DNA of 29,565 nucleotides, taken from contig CAJTKG010000025.1 of the NCBI GenBank assembly GCA_910576935.1, forward strand, positions 9,655-39,219, in the 5' to 3' direction. Below the pieces are notes generated by a model. That model saw only the letters and a list, made by a program, of their open reading frames with translations, searched no databases and had not been told where the DNA came from. This document shows, piece after piece, positions 6,743-15,274 of the stretch. This DNA is from an uncultured Muribaculaceae bacterium (lineage in GTDB: Bacteria > Bacteroidota > Bacteroidia > Bacteroidales > Muribaculaceae). Numbering within the stretch: the stretch's first letter is position 1; the number at the start of each line of letters is the position of its first letter. The position numbers were made by a program, and so were the translations under genes.

Positions 6743-9160
6743 TTATATCACCACAAACTTTACCGAAGTCTCACCGATGCGGGCGATATAGAATCCCGCC
6801 GCGAGATTATGGGTCACGGTCTCGCCGGCAACCACCTCACGAGCAAAGACACACGCGCCTGCACGGTCAAAGACCTCAAGACGGCCGCCTATACCTCCGA
6901 CCTTCAGTGTCGAAGCCGTGGCGACAATATCGAGCGACCGGTCGTCACCCGCAATGATATCACCGACACCTTCGGTCGAACCGTAGACAAATTCAAATCG
7001 CGGAATTTTTATCGAGAATGCATCACCTTTTTTCGAGACACCCATGCCAAGACGCATAGAGCTGAAAACTATCGGATAGCAAGCATTGTTGTCAGTTTCG
7101 ACGATCTCGTCAAGATTACCTGTCAACGACGTTATTGTATTATTTTCAAGCTGGGTCTGAGTCAGATACCATGTGCCGTGGCCACCACGGGCATCGGTAT
7201 ACTCGAGAGAGATATACGACACGGTAGCATCGCCCGGGTTTATATCAACAGCCAGCGCCTTAGGCAGGCCGTAGGTTGTCAGCACCTTGCGGTTTGCCAG
7301 AGAAATATATGCGCCGCGAGCCGAACCGTTGCCTGTATAGTCAAGCGACAGGCCGGCACCCTCGGACGAAATAGTCAGACCTGTTCCGCCGGTCTGTTTA
7401 AGCGTCCAGTCTGAGGCATTGAAGTCTCGGGCGACCGAAAGCGCTTTGTCTTTGGGTATCTCACACTTGATCGTGACAGTACCTTCGAAATCCTTACCCT
7501 TGCCGGTTATCGTCGTGACACCCTCGGCGATACCGCGTACATAGCCGCCTGTGACCGAGCATACCGACGGATCGGCGACAGTCCATTCTACCGATGCCGG
7601 ATCGACATCATAGCTGTAGCGACCGAGAGGCGCGGTCATTCTGATAGGATATTCACCCCGGTTGTCAACGACATAGACCTCGTCGGCAAGTGTCGGCACG
7701 GCATTGACAGTAAAAACCTCCTGCCGGGCCGTGACACCCTCATATGTCGCATATATATAACCGTGGGCCTCTGTAGCGGCCGCCACAAACTCGCCGCGCT
7801 CGTTGATGCTGCCGACCTCGGGGTCACAGCTGAGGGTGACGCCATCGAGATCGCGAGTCTTCAGCAGACCGTATTGATTATAGCCGAAGATAGCCGGTCT
7901 AAACTTGGCTATGACAGGCACACGGTAGGCTCGCGGCTCAAACCCGAGCTGCGCGATATTGTCATCGACAGGCGCGGTTGAATAATAGAGCACGCCGTTA
8001 CCGGTTGCGCGCTCGACGCCGTCGCTCGGATGGTTCTGCTGAGTGCCGTATACAACCATGCACGACGAACCACCTCCGTCGAGATTGATGCCGTCGGTCG
8101 CACCGAGCCAGCTCAGCACACGCCCCTCATCGTCAAGATCGATACCCGCCGAACCGGCATAACGACCGTCGACGACTACCGAATAGACCTTTTTCTTGTC
8201 TTGTGACATACCTATGAATGTTCGTGGATGCAGCGACGGGTCGTTGATATTTGTCACCTCGCCGTTGCGCAATATGATATGATTGCTGCCGCCGATGGCC
8301 TCACGCACAACATTGACATCGGGATATGACGGCAGCGACACGCCGAGATTGATTGTCAGCTCGTCGCCGGGCGAAAGAGTGCGCAGAAAAGCCTCCGACT
8401 CACCGACACCGTAGAGCACGGCTGCATCCGCCGGGATCTCCGGCTGTCCCGGATTATCGCCGACACTCTCGACCACACAGGCCAACGGCTTGTTCGTAGG
8501 CCAGACAGCCGAACCGGCCTTGGCCCTGATGACAGCGACCGCGCCGCCGGCCGAACTTGCATGAAGTTTATCGCCAAACGCATTTGTGAAAAGCGACATC
8601 TGATTGGCATGAGTAGCAGGCTCCCACTCAAGACGCAGTTGATTGACGGTATGGATGCGTGTCGAGGCCGTCTTCGAGACCACAGTGCCGCCGAAGTTGA
8701 CATAGTCGCAGTAGGCACTGTTTGTGCCGTCGATTACCATAAGCGTCGTGCCCGTGGGATTGAAGATACACTCACCGGCTCCGATAAGACCCATACGCGA
8801 GATGCCCGCCTCACCGTTGGCCGTGGTATAGAAATCGCCGTTGTGGGCGGCAACCATGTCATGGCCCGGACTATCGTTGCGCCTGTACATCGACGTCGGT
8901 CGCTCGGTCGCCACGGCAGCCTCACCGCCGTTGCATACCTCGAGTGTGATATAAGGATTGTTGAGATCGATCTCAAGCACAAACATATCGATCGGACGGT
9001 CGGGAACGCGATAATAAGCGTAAGTCGTGCCCGGACCTACCGGATGCTTATATACAAGCGTGTCAACCTCATAATCCTGTCCGTTTATAAACAGATTTTT
9101 TGCATCTGTCGCCGGAGCAAATGCCAGAACCGGCAGCAGAGCGAGTAGAAGTTTTTTCAT
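6743..9160 (-). CDS. Exported phosphodiester glycosidase (NAGPA-like) domain protein
   Basis: An 805-residue secreted protein with a clear N-terminal signal peptide (MKKLLLALLPVLAFAPATDA). The central part matches the phosphodiester glycosidase family (NAGPA/DUF2233). AAHNGDFYTTANGEAG lies near residue 105, and VVVDGRYAGSAGIDL and DGINLDGGGSSCMVVYG lie near 325-365. The mammalian relative removes GlcNAc from phosphodiester-linked GlcNAc-phosphomannose; the bacterial substrates are mostly unknown. A Big_2-like Ig fold follows (SVEWTVADPSVCSVTGGYVRGIAEGVTTITGKG). The C terminus (LEVFDRAGACVFAREVV...GFYIARIG...KFVVI) resembles a type IX secretion type-A sorting domain. It has its own promoter and terminator. 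The glycosidase domain is well supported, the sorting tail moderately. Confidence 0.85.
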   Translation of the reverse strand: MKKLLLALLPVLAFAPATDAKNLFINGQDYEVDTLVYKHPVGPGTTYAYYRVPDRPIDMFVLEIDLNNPYITLEVCNGGEAAVATERPTSMYRRNDSPGHDMVAAHNGDFYTTANGEAGISRMGLIGAGECIFNPTGTTLMVIDGTNSAYCDYVNFGGTVVSKTASTRIHTVNQLRLEWEPATHANQMSLFTNAFGDKLHASSAGGAVAVIRAKAGSAVWPTNKPLACVVESVGDNPGQPEIPADAAVLYGVGESEAFLRTLSPGDELTINLGVSLPSYPDVNVVREAIGGSNHIILRNGEVTNINDPSLHPRTFIGMSQDKKKVYSVVVDGRYAGSAGIDLDDEGRVLSWLGATDGINLDGGGSSCMVVYGTQQNHPSDGVERATGNGVLYYSTAPVDDNIAQLGFEPRAYRVPVIAKFRPAIFGYNQYGLLKTRDLDGVTLSCDPEVGSINERGEFVAAATEAHGYIYATYEGVTARQEVFTVNAVPTLADEVYVVDNRGEYPIRMTAPLGRYSYDVDPASVEWTVADPSVCSVTGGYVRGIAEGVTTITGKGKDFEGTVTIKCEIPKDKALSVARDFNASDWTLKQTGGTGLTISSEGAGLSLDYTGNGSARGAYISLANRKVLTTYGLPKALAVDINPGDATVSYISLEYTDARGGHGTWYLTQTQLENNTITSLTGNLDEIVETDNNACYPIVFSSMRLGMGVSKKGDAFSIKIPRFEFVYGSTEGVGDIIAGDDRSLDIVATASTLKVGGIGGRLEVFDRAGACVFAREVVAGETVTHNLAAGFYIARIGETSVKFVVI

Positions 9161-9188
9161 TTAGTTTATATTTAAGGTTAATTACCCA

Positions 9189-9220
9189 CAAAATTAAACT
9201 AAAAAACTTAATTATGCAAA
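9189..9220 (-). promoter_or_regulatory. Promoter of the phosphodiester glycosidase gene
   Basis: On the minus strand TTTG (9220-9217) and TAATTTTG (9196-9189) are 20 bases apart, a textbook Bacteroidetes promoter 29 bases upstream of the start codon. Confidence 0.8.
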
Positions 9221-9259
9221 TACTGCGACAACTTCTCCGGCTCTTCACTGCTGCTTATT

Positions 9260-9613
9260 TCAGCGACGTCCGCGGTCGTTCTGCGGACGACCCATATTGC
9301 CCGGACGCTGCGAGCCGTCAGGCTCTGTCATCGCCGGAGGCCGATTGACCTGTCCGGGATTGCCCGACGTCGGCGGACGATAATCGGGCACCGACACTTG
9401 TGGCGGACGCGGACGTGGCGGCGGACCGGGAGGGCCGAAGAAACCGTTATTATAATAAGGATATGAATTCCAATACCAGTTATAATCGCTATAATCGGGA
9501 TAGAAATCACCATAGCCGAGATCTGTCGACAACATCATATCGGCACACGAACTCATGGCCATGACCGAAGCCAATGCCAGGCCGCATTTCAATATCACTC
9601 GTTTCATAGCCAT
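9260..9613 (-). CDS. Proline/arginine-rich putative lipoprotein
   Basis: A 117-residue protein with an N-terminal signal ending at a lipobox-like MSSC, so Cys23 would be lipidated and the protein anchored in the envelope. The alternative start at 9607 (MKRVILKCG) is equally good. The mature part has a Tyr/Asp/Trp-rich segment (YPDYSDYNWYWNSYPYYNN), then a low-complexity Gly/Pro/Arg tract (GPPGPPPRPRPP) and a basic tail. No enzymatic domain is visible and the function is unknown. It is divergent from the outer-membrane barrel gene at 9821, whose own C terminus is also Gly/Pro/Arg-rich. No promoter box was found in 9614-9670. Confidence 0.75.
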   Translation of the reverse strand: MAMKRVILKCGLALASVMAMSSCADMMLSTDLGYGDFYPDYSDYNWYWNSYPYYNNGFFGPPGPPPRPRPPQVSVPDYRPPTSGNPGQVNRPPAMTEPDGSQRPGNMGRPQNDRGRR

Positions 9614-9695
9614 ATCATTTTGATTATACCTTAATATAATTACATATTAAACAATTTCACAGGCGTTAAGTTTTGCCAACGCCTAATCTGTTTTC

Positions 9696-9726
9696 GTCGA
9701 TAAAAAGAGGCCGTTTGTCGATAAAA
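9696..9726 (+). repeat. Direct repeat GTCGATAAAA
   Basis: GTCGATAAAA occurs at 9696-9705 and 9717-9726, 21 bases apart (two helical turns), between the two divergent envelope genes and just upstream of the barrel-gene promoter. The spacing fits a regulator operator, but a chance repeat is possible. Confidence 0.3.
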
Positions 9727-9750
9727 GCGCCGAGACGGCAGGTACTGACC

Positions 9751-9781
9751 TTGCGGCAATTAAACCATTTTTGTAATTTCG
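9751..9781 (+). promoter_or_regulatory. Promoter of the outer-membrane barrel gene
   Basis: TTG (9751-9753) and TAATTTCG (9774-9781) are separated by 20 bases, upstream of the ATG at 9821. The -7 box has C instead of T at the seventh position. Confidence 0.55.
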
Positions 9782-9820
9782 CATCATATTTGGGCGTAGA
9801 ACCTAATCAACCGACTTCAC

Positions 9821-12643
9821 ATGTACGTCAAAAATCCAAACCTATTCACAACAAGACCGGCTGCAATCATCACACTGCTATTGCTCGTATGTTGCAGCCT
9901 CACGGCATCAGCCTACACAATCAGCGGTTCCGTCACTGACGGCGACGGCGAAGCGATGATAAGCGCATCGCTCAAACTCCTGTCGGCAAAAGACAGCACC
10001 GTCGTCAAGACCGGCGTAAGCTCGGAGACCGGACGCTACCGCATCGACGGCATCGCAAAAGGTCGCTATATACTCGAAGCATCGTATGTCGGATACAACC
10101 CCGAGCATCGCAACGTGACCATCACCGATAAAAACATAACACTCAAGCCCATCACACTCACCGAGAGTTCAGTGATGCTGGCCGAAGCCACTGTCGTCGG
10201 CATCAAGACACCGATAAAAGTCATGGAAGACACCGTCGAATTCAATGCCGACACCTATAAGACACAACCCAACGCCGTAGTCGAAGACCTGCTAAAGCGC
10301 CTGCCCGGCGTCGAAGTCGACTCCGAAGGCAAAATCACTGCAAACGGCAAAGAAGTAACCAAGATACTCGTCGACGGCAAGGAATTCTTCAGCGACGACC
10401 CCAAAGTAGCCTCAAAAAACCTACCCGTCAACATGGTAGACAAACTCCAGGTCGTCGACCGCAAGAGCGACCTCGCCCGCATGACCGGCGTCGACGACGG
10501 CGAAGACGAGACCGTCATAAACCTCACCGTCAAAAAAGGCATGAAAAACGGTTGGTTCGGCAACGCCGAAGCCGGCTACGGCACAGACAGCCGCTACAAA
10601 GGCTCGTTCAACATCAACCGCTTCTGGAACGACAACCAGATCACCTTCATCGGCGGCCTCAACAACGTCAACGACCTCAACTTCACCGACGGCACATCAG
10701 GCCGATTCCGTCGATTCGGCGGCACAAACGGCATAACCGCCTCACGAGCCTTCGGCGTCAACTTCAACATCGGCAAAGAAGAGATATTCCGAGTCGGCGG
10801 CGACGTCATGTACTCAGAGAGCGACCGCGACACACGACAGAGTTCCGACCGCCAGAACATCTTCCCCGACTCCACCTCATATGTCAACTCATCGAAATAC
10901 GCCCGCGACAAAGGACGCAACCTGCGGGCCGACTTCCGCATACAGTGGAATCCCGATTCCTTCAACACCCTCGAGATCAGGCCCAGCTTCTCTTGGAACC
11001 GCAACAACTCAAACTCGCTCGATTCATCACTGACACGCGCCGGCAACGCCGATCTCAGCGAAATCGTGCGGAGCATCAACCGCGATAACTCGCGCGGCAC
11101 ATCGATCGAATTCGGCACACGACTGATCTACAACCACAAATTCCGCTCCCATCCCGGACGCTCATTCTCGATCTTCGCAAACTACCGTCACTCAAACGTG
11201 CGCGAGCGCTCCAACTCATACTCGTGGAACCGCTTCGCCCTCTTCAATGACTCGATCGACCTCACCGACCAATACGGCGACAACCACACCTGGAGCGACA
11301 ACGTCAGCGCCCGCGTCTCGTGGACCGAACCCCTCGGCGACGTCAAAAAAGGCAACTTCCTGACCGTGGCCTACCGCATCCAGTACCGCTGGAACAACGC
11401 CGACCGACTCACCTACGACCATCCCGTCGACTTCCCCGACGGCTGGGAGGGCGCACCCGTCATCTCCGACGAACTCATCTACAACCCCGACCTGTCAAAC
11501 CGCTTCCGCAACGACTACTTCAGTCAGGACATACGTGTAGGCTACCGCCACGTCACCGCCGCCCACAACGTCGATGTAGGCATGTCACTCGTCCCCCAGA
11601 TGTCGCGCTCGATAAACCTCGAGGACGACAGCCGCTCGATACCCTCGCGCTGGGTATGGAACTACGCTCCCTATCTGCGCTACCGCTGGAAAGTCACCAA
11701 AACACGCTCGTTCAACCTCGACTATATGGGCCGCTCGTCACAGCCCTCTATGACCCAGCTGCAGCCCGTCGCAGACATGAGCGACCCTCTCCGTGTCATC
11801 ATCGGTAACCCGAACCTCGACCCCACATTCACCCACCACCTGCGTCTGCGATTCCAAGACTTCCAGCCCGAAGCACAGCGCGCCATAATGGCGATGCTCG
11901 ACGCTCAGGTAGCACAGAACTCAATCGTCTCCCGCACGACATACAACAGCGAGACAGGCGGCCAGACCACAACATACGAAAACGTCAACGGCTCGTGGAA
12001 CGTTCGTGCAATGAACATGATCTCATTCCCCTTCCGCAACCGCTCGTTCACATTCAACAACCACGTCATGCTCTTCTACACCCGTTCGATAGGCTTCAAC
12101 AACAACCGGCGCAACAGCTCGGGTTCTCTGATGGCCGGCGAATCATTCGGCATAGCATGGCGCCCCGACAACGTCGAGATCGAGCTACGTCCGTTCTACA
12201 ACCTCCAGAACGTCACCAACAGCCTCCAGAGCAGCGCCAACCACACCGTCCACACCTACGGCGGTGCACTCCGTGCCACATACTACACTCCTTTCGGCCT
12301 CGTTCTCAATTCCGATCTGAGCTATTCCGGCACAAGCGGATATTCACAGGGCTACGACACAGACCAGTGGATGTGGAACGCATCTATATCATACCAGTTC
12401 CTGCGCGACCGGTCGGCCACAATCTCGCTCCAGGGCTATGACCTGTTGCAACAGCGCTCAAACGTGCGCCGCAACGTCACCGCCAACTATATCGACGACA
12501 CACGCTACAACTCGCTCACACGCTACTTCATGGTTACTTTCTCATATAAATTCAACACATTTGGTAAAGGCGGACAACCCCGCGACCGTAACGCACGCCG
12601 TTTCGGTCCCGGTGGTCCGGGCGGCCCCCCGCACGGACGCTGA
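9821..12643 (+). CDS. Outer-membrane beta-barrel protein (TonB-receptor-like, OMP_b-brl type)
   Basis: A 940-residue outer-membrane protein with a signal peptide ending near SLTASA (residue 31). Residues about 33-105 are a carboxypeptidase-regulatory-like fold (ISGSVTDGDGEAMISASLKLL...). A TonB-receptor-like plug follows (about 120-240) with VVEDLLKRLPGVEVDSEGKI, ILVDGKEFFSDDPKVASKNL and ETVINLTVKKG. The rest is an aromatic-rich barrel with alternating strands up to TRYFMVTFSYKF. The pattern fits the OMP_b-brl_3 family rather than classical SusC, and no SusD partner is adjacent. The substrate is unknown. After the last predicted strand a basic Gly/Pro/Arg tail of about 25 residues ends in GGPGGPPHGR, unusual for a barrel expected to end on an aromatic residue. 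Confidence 0.88.
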   Translation: MYVKNPNLFTTRPAAIITLLLLVCCSLTASAYTISGSVTDGDGEAMISASLKLLSAKDSTVVKTGVSSETGRYRIDGIAKGRYILEASYVGYNPEHRNVTITDKNITLKPITLTESSVMLAEATVVGIKTPIKVMEDTVEFNADTYKTQPNAVVEDLLKRLPGVEVDSEGKITANGKEVTKILVDGKEFFSDDPKVASKNLPVNMVDKLQVVDRKSDLARMTGVDDGEDETVINLTVKKGMKNGWFGNAEAGYGTDSRYKGSFNINRFWNDNQITFIGGLNNVNDLNFTDGTSGRFRRFGGTNGITASRAFGVNFNIGKEEIFRVGGDVMYSESDRDTRQSSDRQNIFPDSTSYVNSSKYARDKGRNLRADFRIQWNPDSFNTLEIRPSFSWNRNNSNSLDSSLTRAGNADLSEIVRSINRDNSRGTSIEFGTRLIYNHKFRSHPGRSFSIFANYRHSNVRERSNSYSWNRFALFNDSIDLTDQYGDNHTWSDNVSARVSWTEPLGDVKKGNFLTVAYRIQYRWNNADRLTYDHPVDFPDGWEGAPVISDELIYNPDLSNRFRNDYFSQDIRVGYRHVTAAHNVDVGMSLVPQMSRSINLEDDSRSIPSRWVWNYAPYLRYRWKVTKTRSFNLDYMGRSSQPSMTQLQPVADMSDPLRVIIGNPNLDPTFTHHLRLRFQDFQPEAQRAIMAMLDAQVAQNSIVSRTTYNSETGGQTTTYENVNGSWNVRAMNMISFPFRNRSFTFNNHVMLFYTRSIGFNNNRRNSSGSLMAGESFGIAWRPDNVEIELRPFYNLQNVTNSLQSSANHTVHTYGGALRATYYTPFGLVLNSDLSYSGTSGYSQGYDTDQWMWNASISYQFLRDRSATISLQGYDLLQQRSNVRRNVTANYIDDTRYNSLTRYFMVTFSYKFNTFGKGGQPRDRNARRFGPGGPGGPPHGR

Positions 12644-12682
12644 TGCCATCAGCGACATCCGCCGGTTAGATAGAGGAAGATG

Positions 12683-12731
12683 ACGCCGGACGCTTGTGAA
12701 AGTGGCCGGCGTTGTTGTTTTTCCGGCCACT
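12683..12731 (+). terminator. Terminator with two alternative stems
   Basis: ACGCCGG (12683-12689) pairs with CCGGCGT (12706-12712) before TGTTGTTTTT, a plausible terminator for the barrel gene. AGTGGCCGG (12701-12709) can instead pair with CCGGCCACT (12723-12731) over nine bases. The two stems share 12706-12709 and exclude each other. Confidence 0.65.
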
Positions 12732-12732
12732 A

Positions 12733-12763
12733 TTTGACAATCAAAATTAAATGAGTAATTTTG
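12733..12763 (+). promoter_or_regulatory. Promoter of the tyrS operon
   Basis: TTTG (12733-12736) and TAATTTTG (12756-12763) are 19 bases apart, 44 bases upstream of the tyrS start codon and immediately after the preceding terminator. This is the only strong promoter seen for the nine-gene operon. Confidence 0.8.
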
Positions 12764-12806
12764 CACAACTGAACAAAACGGAATAAACAAACAACAACTC
12801 AGATAT

Positions 12807-14099
12807 ATGGACTTCATAGAAGAACTCACCTGGCGCGGCATGATACACTCCGTCATGCCCGGTACAGACGAACAACTCAAGAAAGAGATGACCGTGGCCT
12901 ACCTCGGCATCGACCCGACAGCCGACAGCCTCCACATCGGCCACCTCGTCGGCGTGATGATGCTAAAACACTTCCAGCGCGCGGGGCACAAACCCATAGC
13001 TCTCGTCGGCGGTGCGACCGGCATGATCGGCGACCCTTCGATGAAAAGCCAGGAGCGCAAGCTCCTCGACGAAGAAACCCTGCGCCACAATCAGGAAGCC
13101 ATCAAACGCCAGCTCGCCAAATTTCTCGACTTCGATAGCGACGCCCCAAACGCCGCCGAGATGGTCAACAACTACGATTGGATGAAAAACTTCTCCTTCC
13201 TCGACTTCATACGCGACGTAGGCAAACACATCACCGTCAACTATATGATGGCAAAAGACTCTGTCAAAAAACGTCTTTCGGGCGAATCACAGCAGGGCAT
13301 GTCGTTCACCGAGTTCTCATATCAGCTCGTCCAGGGCTACGACTTCCTCACACTCTACCGCGATAAAAACTGCCGTCTTCAGCTCGGCGGCTCAGATCAA
13401 TGGGGCAACATCACAACAGGCACGGAACTGATACGCCGCACCCTCGGCGGCGAGGCATACGCCCTCACATGCCCGCTGATAACAAAAGCCGACGGCGGCA
13501 AATTCGGCAAAACCGAGAGCGGCAACGTCTGGCTCGACCCACGCTATACCTCGCCCTATAAATTCTACCAGTTCTGGCTCAACGTCTCCGATGCCGACGC
13601 CGAGAAATACATCAAGATCTTCACACAGCTCGGCCGCGAGGAAATAGACGCCCTCGTCGCCGCCCAGACAGCCGACCCCGGTCAGCGTCCCCTGCAGAAA
13701 CGTCTGGCCAAAGAAATAACCACGATGGTACACTCGGCCGCCGACTATGAGGCCGCCGTCGAGGCCTCGCAGATACTCTTCAGCAACAAAGCCACCGAAA
13801 CGCTCCACAAAATCGACGAAGCCACACTCCTCGCCGTCTTCGAAGGCGTCCCCACCTTCGAGGTCTCGCGCGACGACATTGCCGCAGGCATCAAACTCGC
13901 CGACCTTCTCGTCGACAAAGCGCAGGTATTCCCCTCGAAGAGCGAGCTACGAAAACTCGTACAGCAGGGCGCCTTTGCCGTCAACAAAGAGAAAGTTACC
14001 GACGCATATGCCCCCGCATCGACCGACATGCTCCTCAACGGCAAATACATCATCGTCCAGAAAGGCAAGAAAAACTACTTCCTCTTAATCGCCCGTTAA
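12807..14099 (+). CDS. tyrS: Tyrosyl-tRNA synthetase
   Basis: A 430-residue class Ic aminoacyl-tRNA synthetase that attaches tyrosine to tRNA-Tyr using ATP. The HIGH motif is at residues 43-46 (DPTADSLHIGHLVGVM). Tyrosine-pocket segments include YDFLTLYR and QLGGSDQWGNI. The KMSKS-equivalent loop is KFGKTESGN near residue 232. A C-terminal S4-like RNA-binding domain is present (FPSKSELRKLVQQGAFAVNKEKVTD...). The length fits bacterial TyrRS. It leads the operon and is followed after only four bases by queF. Queuosine, whose precursor is made by QueC and QueF, modifies the anticodon of tRNA-Tyr, so the pairing makes functional sense. Confidence 0.97.
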   Translation: MDFIEELTWRGMIHSVMPGTDEQLKKEMTVAYLGIDPTADSLHIGHLVGVMMLKHFQRAGHKPIALVGGATGMIGDPSMKSQERKLLDEETLRHNQEAIKRQLAKFLDFDSDAPNAAEMVNNYDWMKNFSFLDFIRDVGKHITVNYMMAKDSVKKRLSGESQQGMSFTEFSYQLVQGYDFLTLYRDKNCRLQLGGSDQWGNITTGTELIRRTLGGEAYALTCPLITKADGGKFGKTESGNVWLDPRYTSPYKFYQFWLNVSDADAEKYIKIFTQLGREEIDALVAAQTADPGQRPLQKRLAKEITTMVHSAADYEAAVEASQILFSNKATETLHKIDEATLLAVFEGVPTFEVSRDDIAAGIKLADLLVDKAQVFPSKSELRKLVQQGAFAVNKEKVTDAYAPASTDMLLNGKYIIVQKGKKNYFLLIAR

Positions 14100-14103
14100 A
14101 ACC

Positions 14104-14577
14104 ATGTCACGAACCGATTCAGAAGTCAGCCGTCTCACCCTGCTGGGCAACACAGGTGTGAAATATCCGACCGAATATGACCCCGCCATACTCGAGACCT
14201 TCGACAACAAACATCCCGACAACGAATATCTCGTGACCTTCACCTGTCCCGAGTTCACATCACTCTGTCCCAAGACAGGCCAGCCCGACTTCGCCAAAAT
14301 CATCATCAACTACATACCACGCCTGAAGATGGTCGAGAGCAAAAGCCTCAAGCTCTATCTCTTCAGCTTCCGCAATCACGGCGACTTCCACGAAGACTGC
14401 GTCAACATCATAATGAAAGACCTCGTCAAACTCATGGACCCGCGATATCTCGAAGTCATAGGTCTCTTCACACCCCGCGGCGGCATATCGATATATCCGT
14501 TTGCCAATTACGCCGACGATGACCATCGCGACCTCGCCCGTCAACGCATGCTCGCAGCCTTCCGTAACGACTTCTAA
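14104..14577 (+). CDS. queF: NADPH-dependent 7-cyano-7-deazaguanine reductase
   Basis: A 157-residue unimodular QueF (tunnel-fold superfamily). It reduces the nitrile preQ0 to the amine preQ1 with two NADPH, a step unique to queuosine biosynthesis. Cys55 and Asp62 in CPKTGQPD occupy the same numbers as the catalytic pair of the Bacillus subtilis enzyme. The family segments ESKSLKLYLFSFRNHGDFHE and TPRGGISIYPF follow. The length matches the short bacterial type I form. It sits four bases after tyrS and 14 bases before queC. Confidence 0.97.
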   Translation: MSRTDSEVSRLTLLGNTGVKYPTEYDPAILETFDNKHPDNEYLVTFTCPEFTSLCPKTGQPDFAKIIINYIPRLKMVESKSLKLYLFSFRNHGDFHEDCVNIIMKDLVKLMDPRYLEVIGLFTPRGGISIYPFANYADDDHRDLARQRMLAAFRNDF

Positions 14578-14591
14578 CCCACTCGACAACA

Positions 14592-15257
14592 ATGAAACAC
14601 GACACCTTGATGGTACTGTCGGGCGGCATGGACTCGGTAACCATGCTCCACGAATACAAAGACTCGATCGACCTCGCCGTCACATTCAACTACGGTTCAA
14701 ACCACAACGCACGCGAGATCGAGATGGCGCGTCTCAACTGCCGCCAACTCGGCATCGAACTGATCGAAATAGACCTCTCGTTTATCGGCGAGAACTTTCA
14801 CAGCTCTCTGCTCGAAGGCGCCGACGCCATACCCGAAGGCGAATACGACTTCGACAACATGAAATCGACAGTCGTCCCTTTCCGCAACGGCATCATGCTC
14901 TCTGCCGCCGCCGGTCTCGCCGAAAGCCGGGGGCTCACACGCATCCTCATCGCCAGTCATTCGGGCGATCATGCCCTCTACCCCGATTGCCGCGACTCAT
15001 TCGTCAAGGCTATGGCACAGGCCATCGCCCTGGGCACATACGACAACATACGTCTCGAAGCGCCATACTCTCTCATCTCCAAAGCCGACATAGCACGCCG
15101 AGGCGCCGCCATCGGCGTCGACTACGCCAACACATACTCGTGTTACAAAGGCCGCGAACACCACTGCGGACGCTGCGGCACTTGCCGCGAGCGACGCGAG
15201 GCCATCGCCGCCGCCGGCATACCCGACCCCACCATATACGACGACGAGGACGATTAA
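14592..15257 (+). CDS. queC: 7-cyano-7-deazaguanine (preQ0) synthase
   Basis: A 221-residue enzyme that converts 7-carboxy-7-deazaguanine, ammonia and ATP to preQ0, the substrate of QueF. The N-type ATP-pyrophosphatase loop is LSGGMDSVTML (residues 9-19). The C-terminal zinc site is formed by the cysteines in YSCYKGREHHCGRCGTCRERR (near 180-200). The substrate-recognition segment VPFRNGIMLSAAAGLAE is conserved. The length is typical. QueD and QueE are not in the window, so the upstream pathway must be encoded elsewhere or the precursor salvaged. Confidence 0.97.
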   Translation: MKHDTLMVLSGGMDSVTMLHEYKDSIDLAVTFNYGSNHNAREIEMARLNCRQLGIELIEIDLSFIGENFHSSLLEGADAIPEGEYDFDNMKSTVVPFRNGIMLSAAAGLAESRGLTRILIASHSGDHALYPDCRDSFVKAMAQAIALGTYDNIRLEAPYSLISKADIARRGAAIGVDYANTYSCYKGREHHCGRCGTCRERREAIAAAGIPDPTIYDDEDD

Positions 15258-15274
15258 CCTAATAACATTCACGG

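Noticed and set aside
6483..7414. Plus-strand ORFs across the ncRNA candidate and the end of the glycosidase gene
   Set aside because: No protein-like composition; they run through two hairpins and then lie antisense to a convincing gene.
9821..12643. The barrel gene as SusC of a polysaccharide utilisation locus
   Set aside because: There is no SusD-like neighbour and no glycoside hydrolase cluster, and the barrel pattern fits OMP_b-brl proteins better.
14501..15262. Alternative-frame ORF overlapping queC
   Set aside because: Arg/His-rich shadow of queC; the queC frame carries all catalytic motifs.
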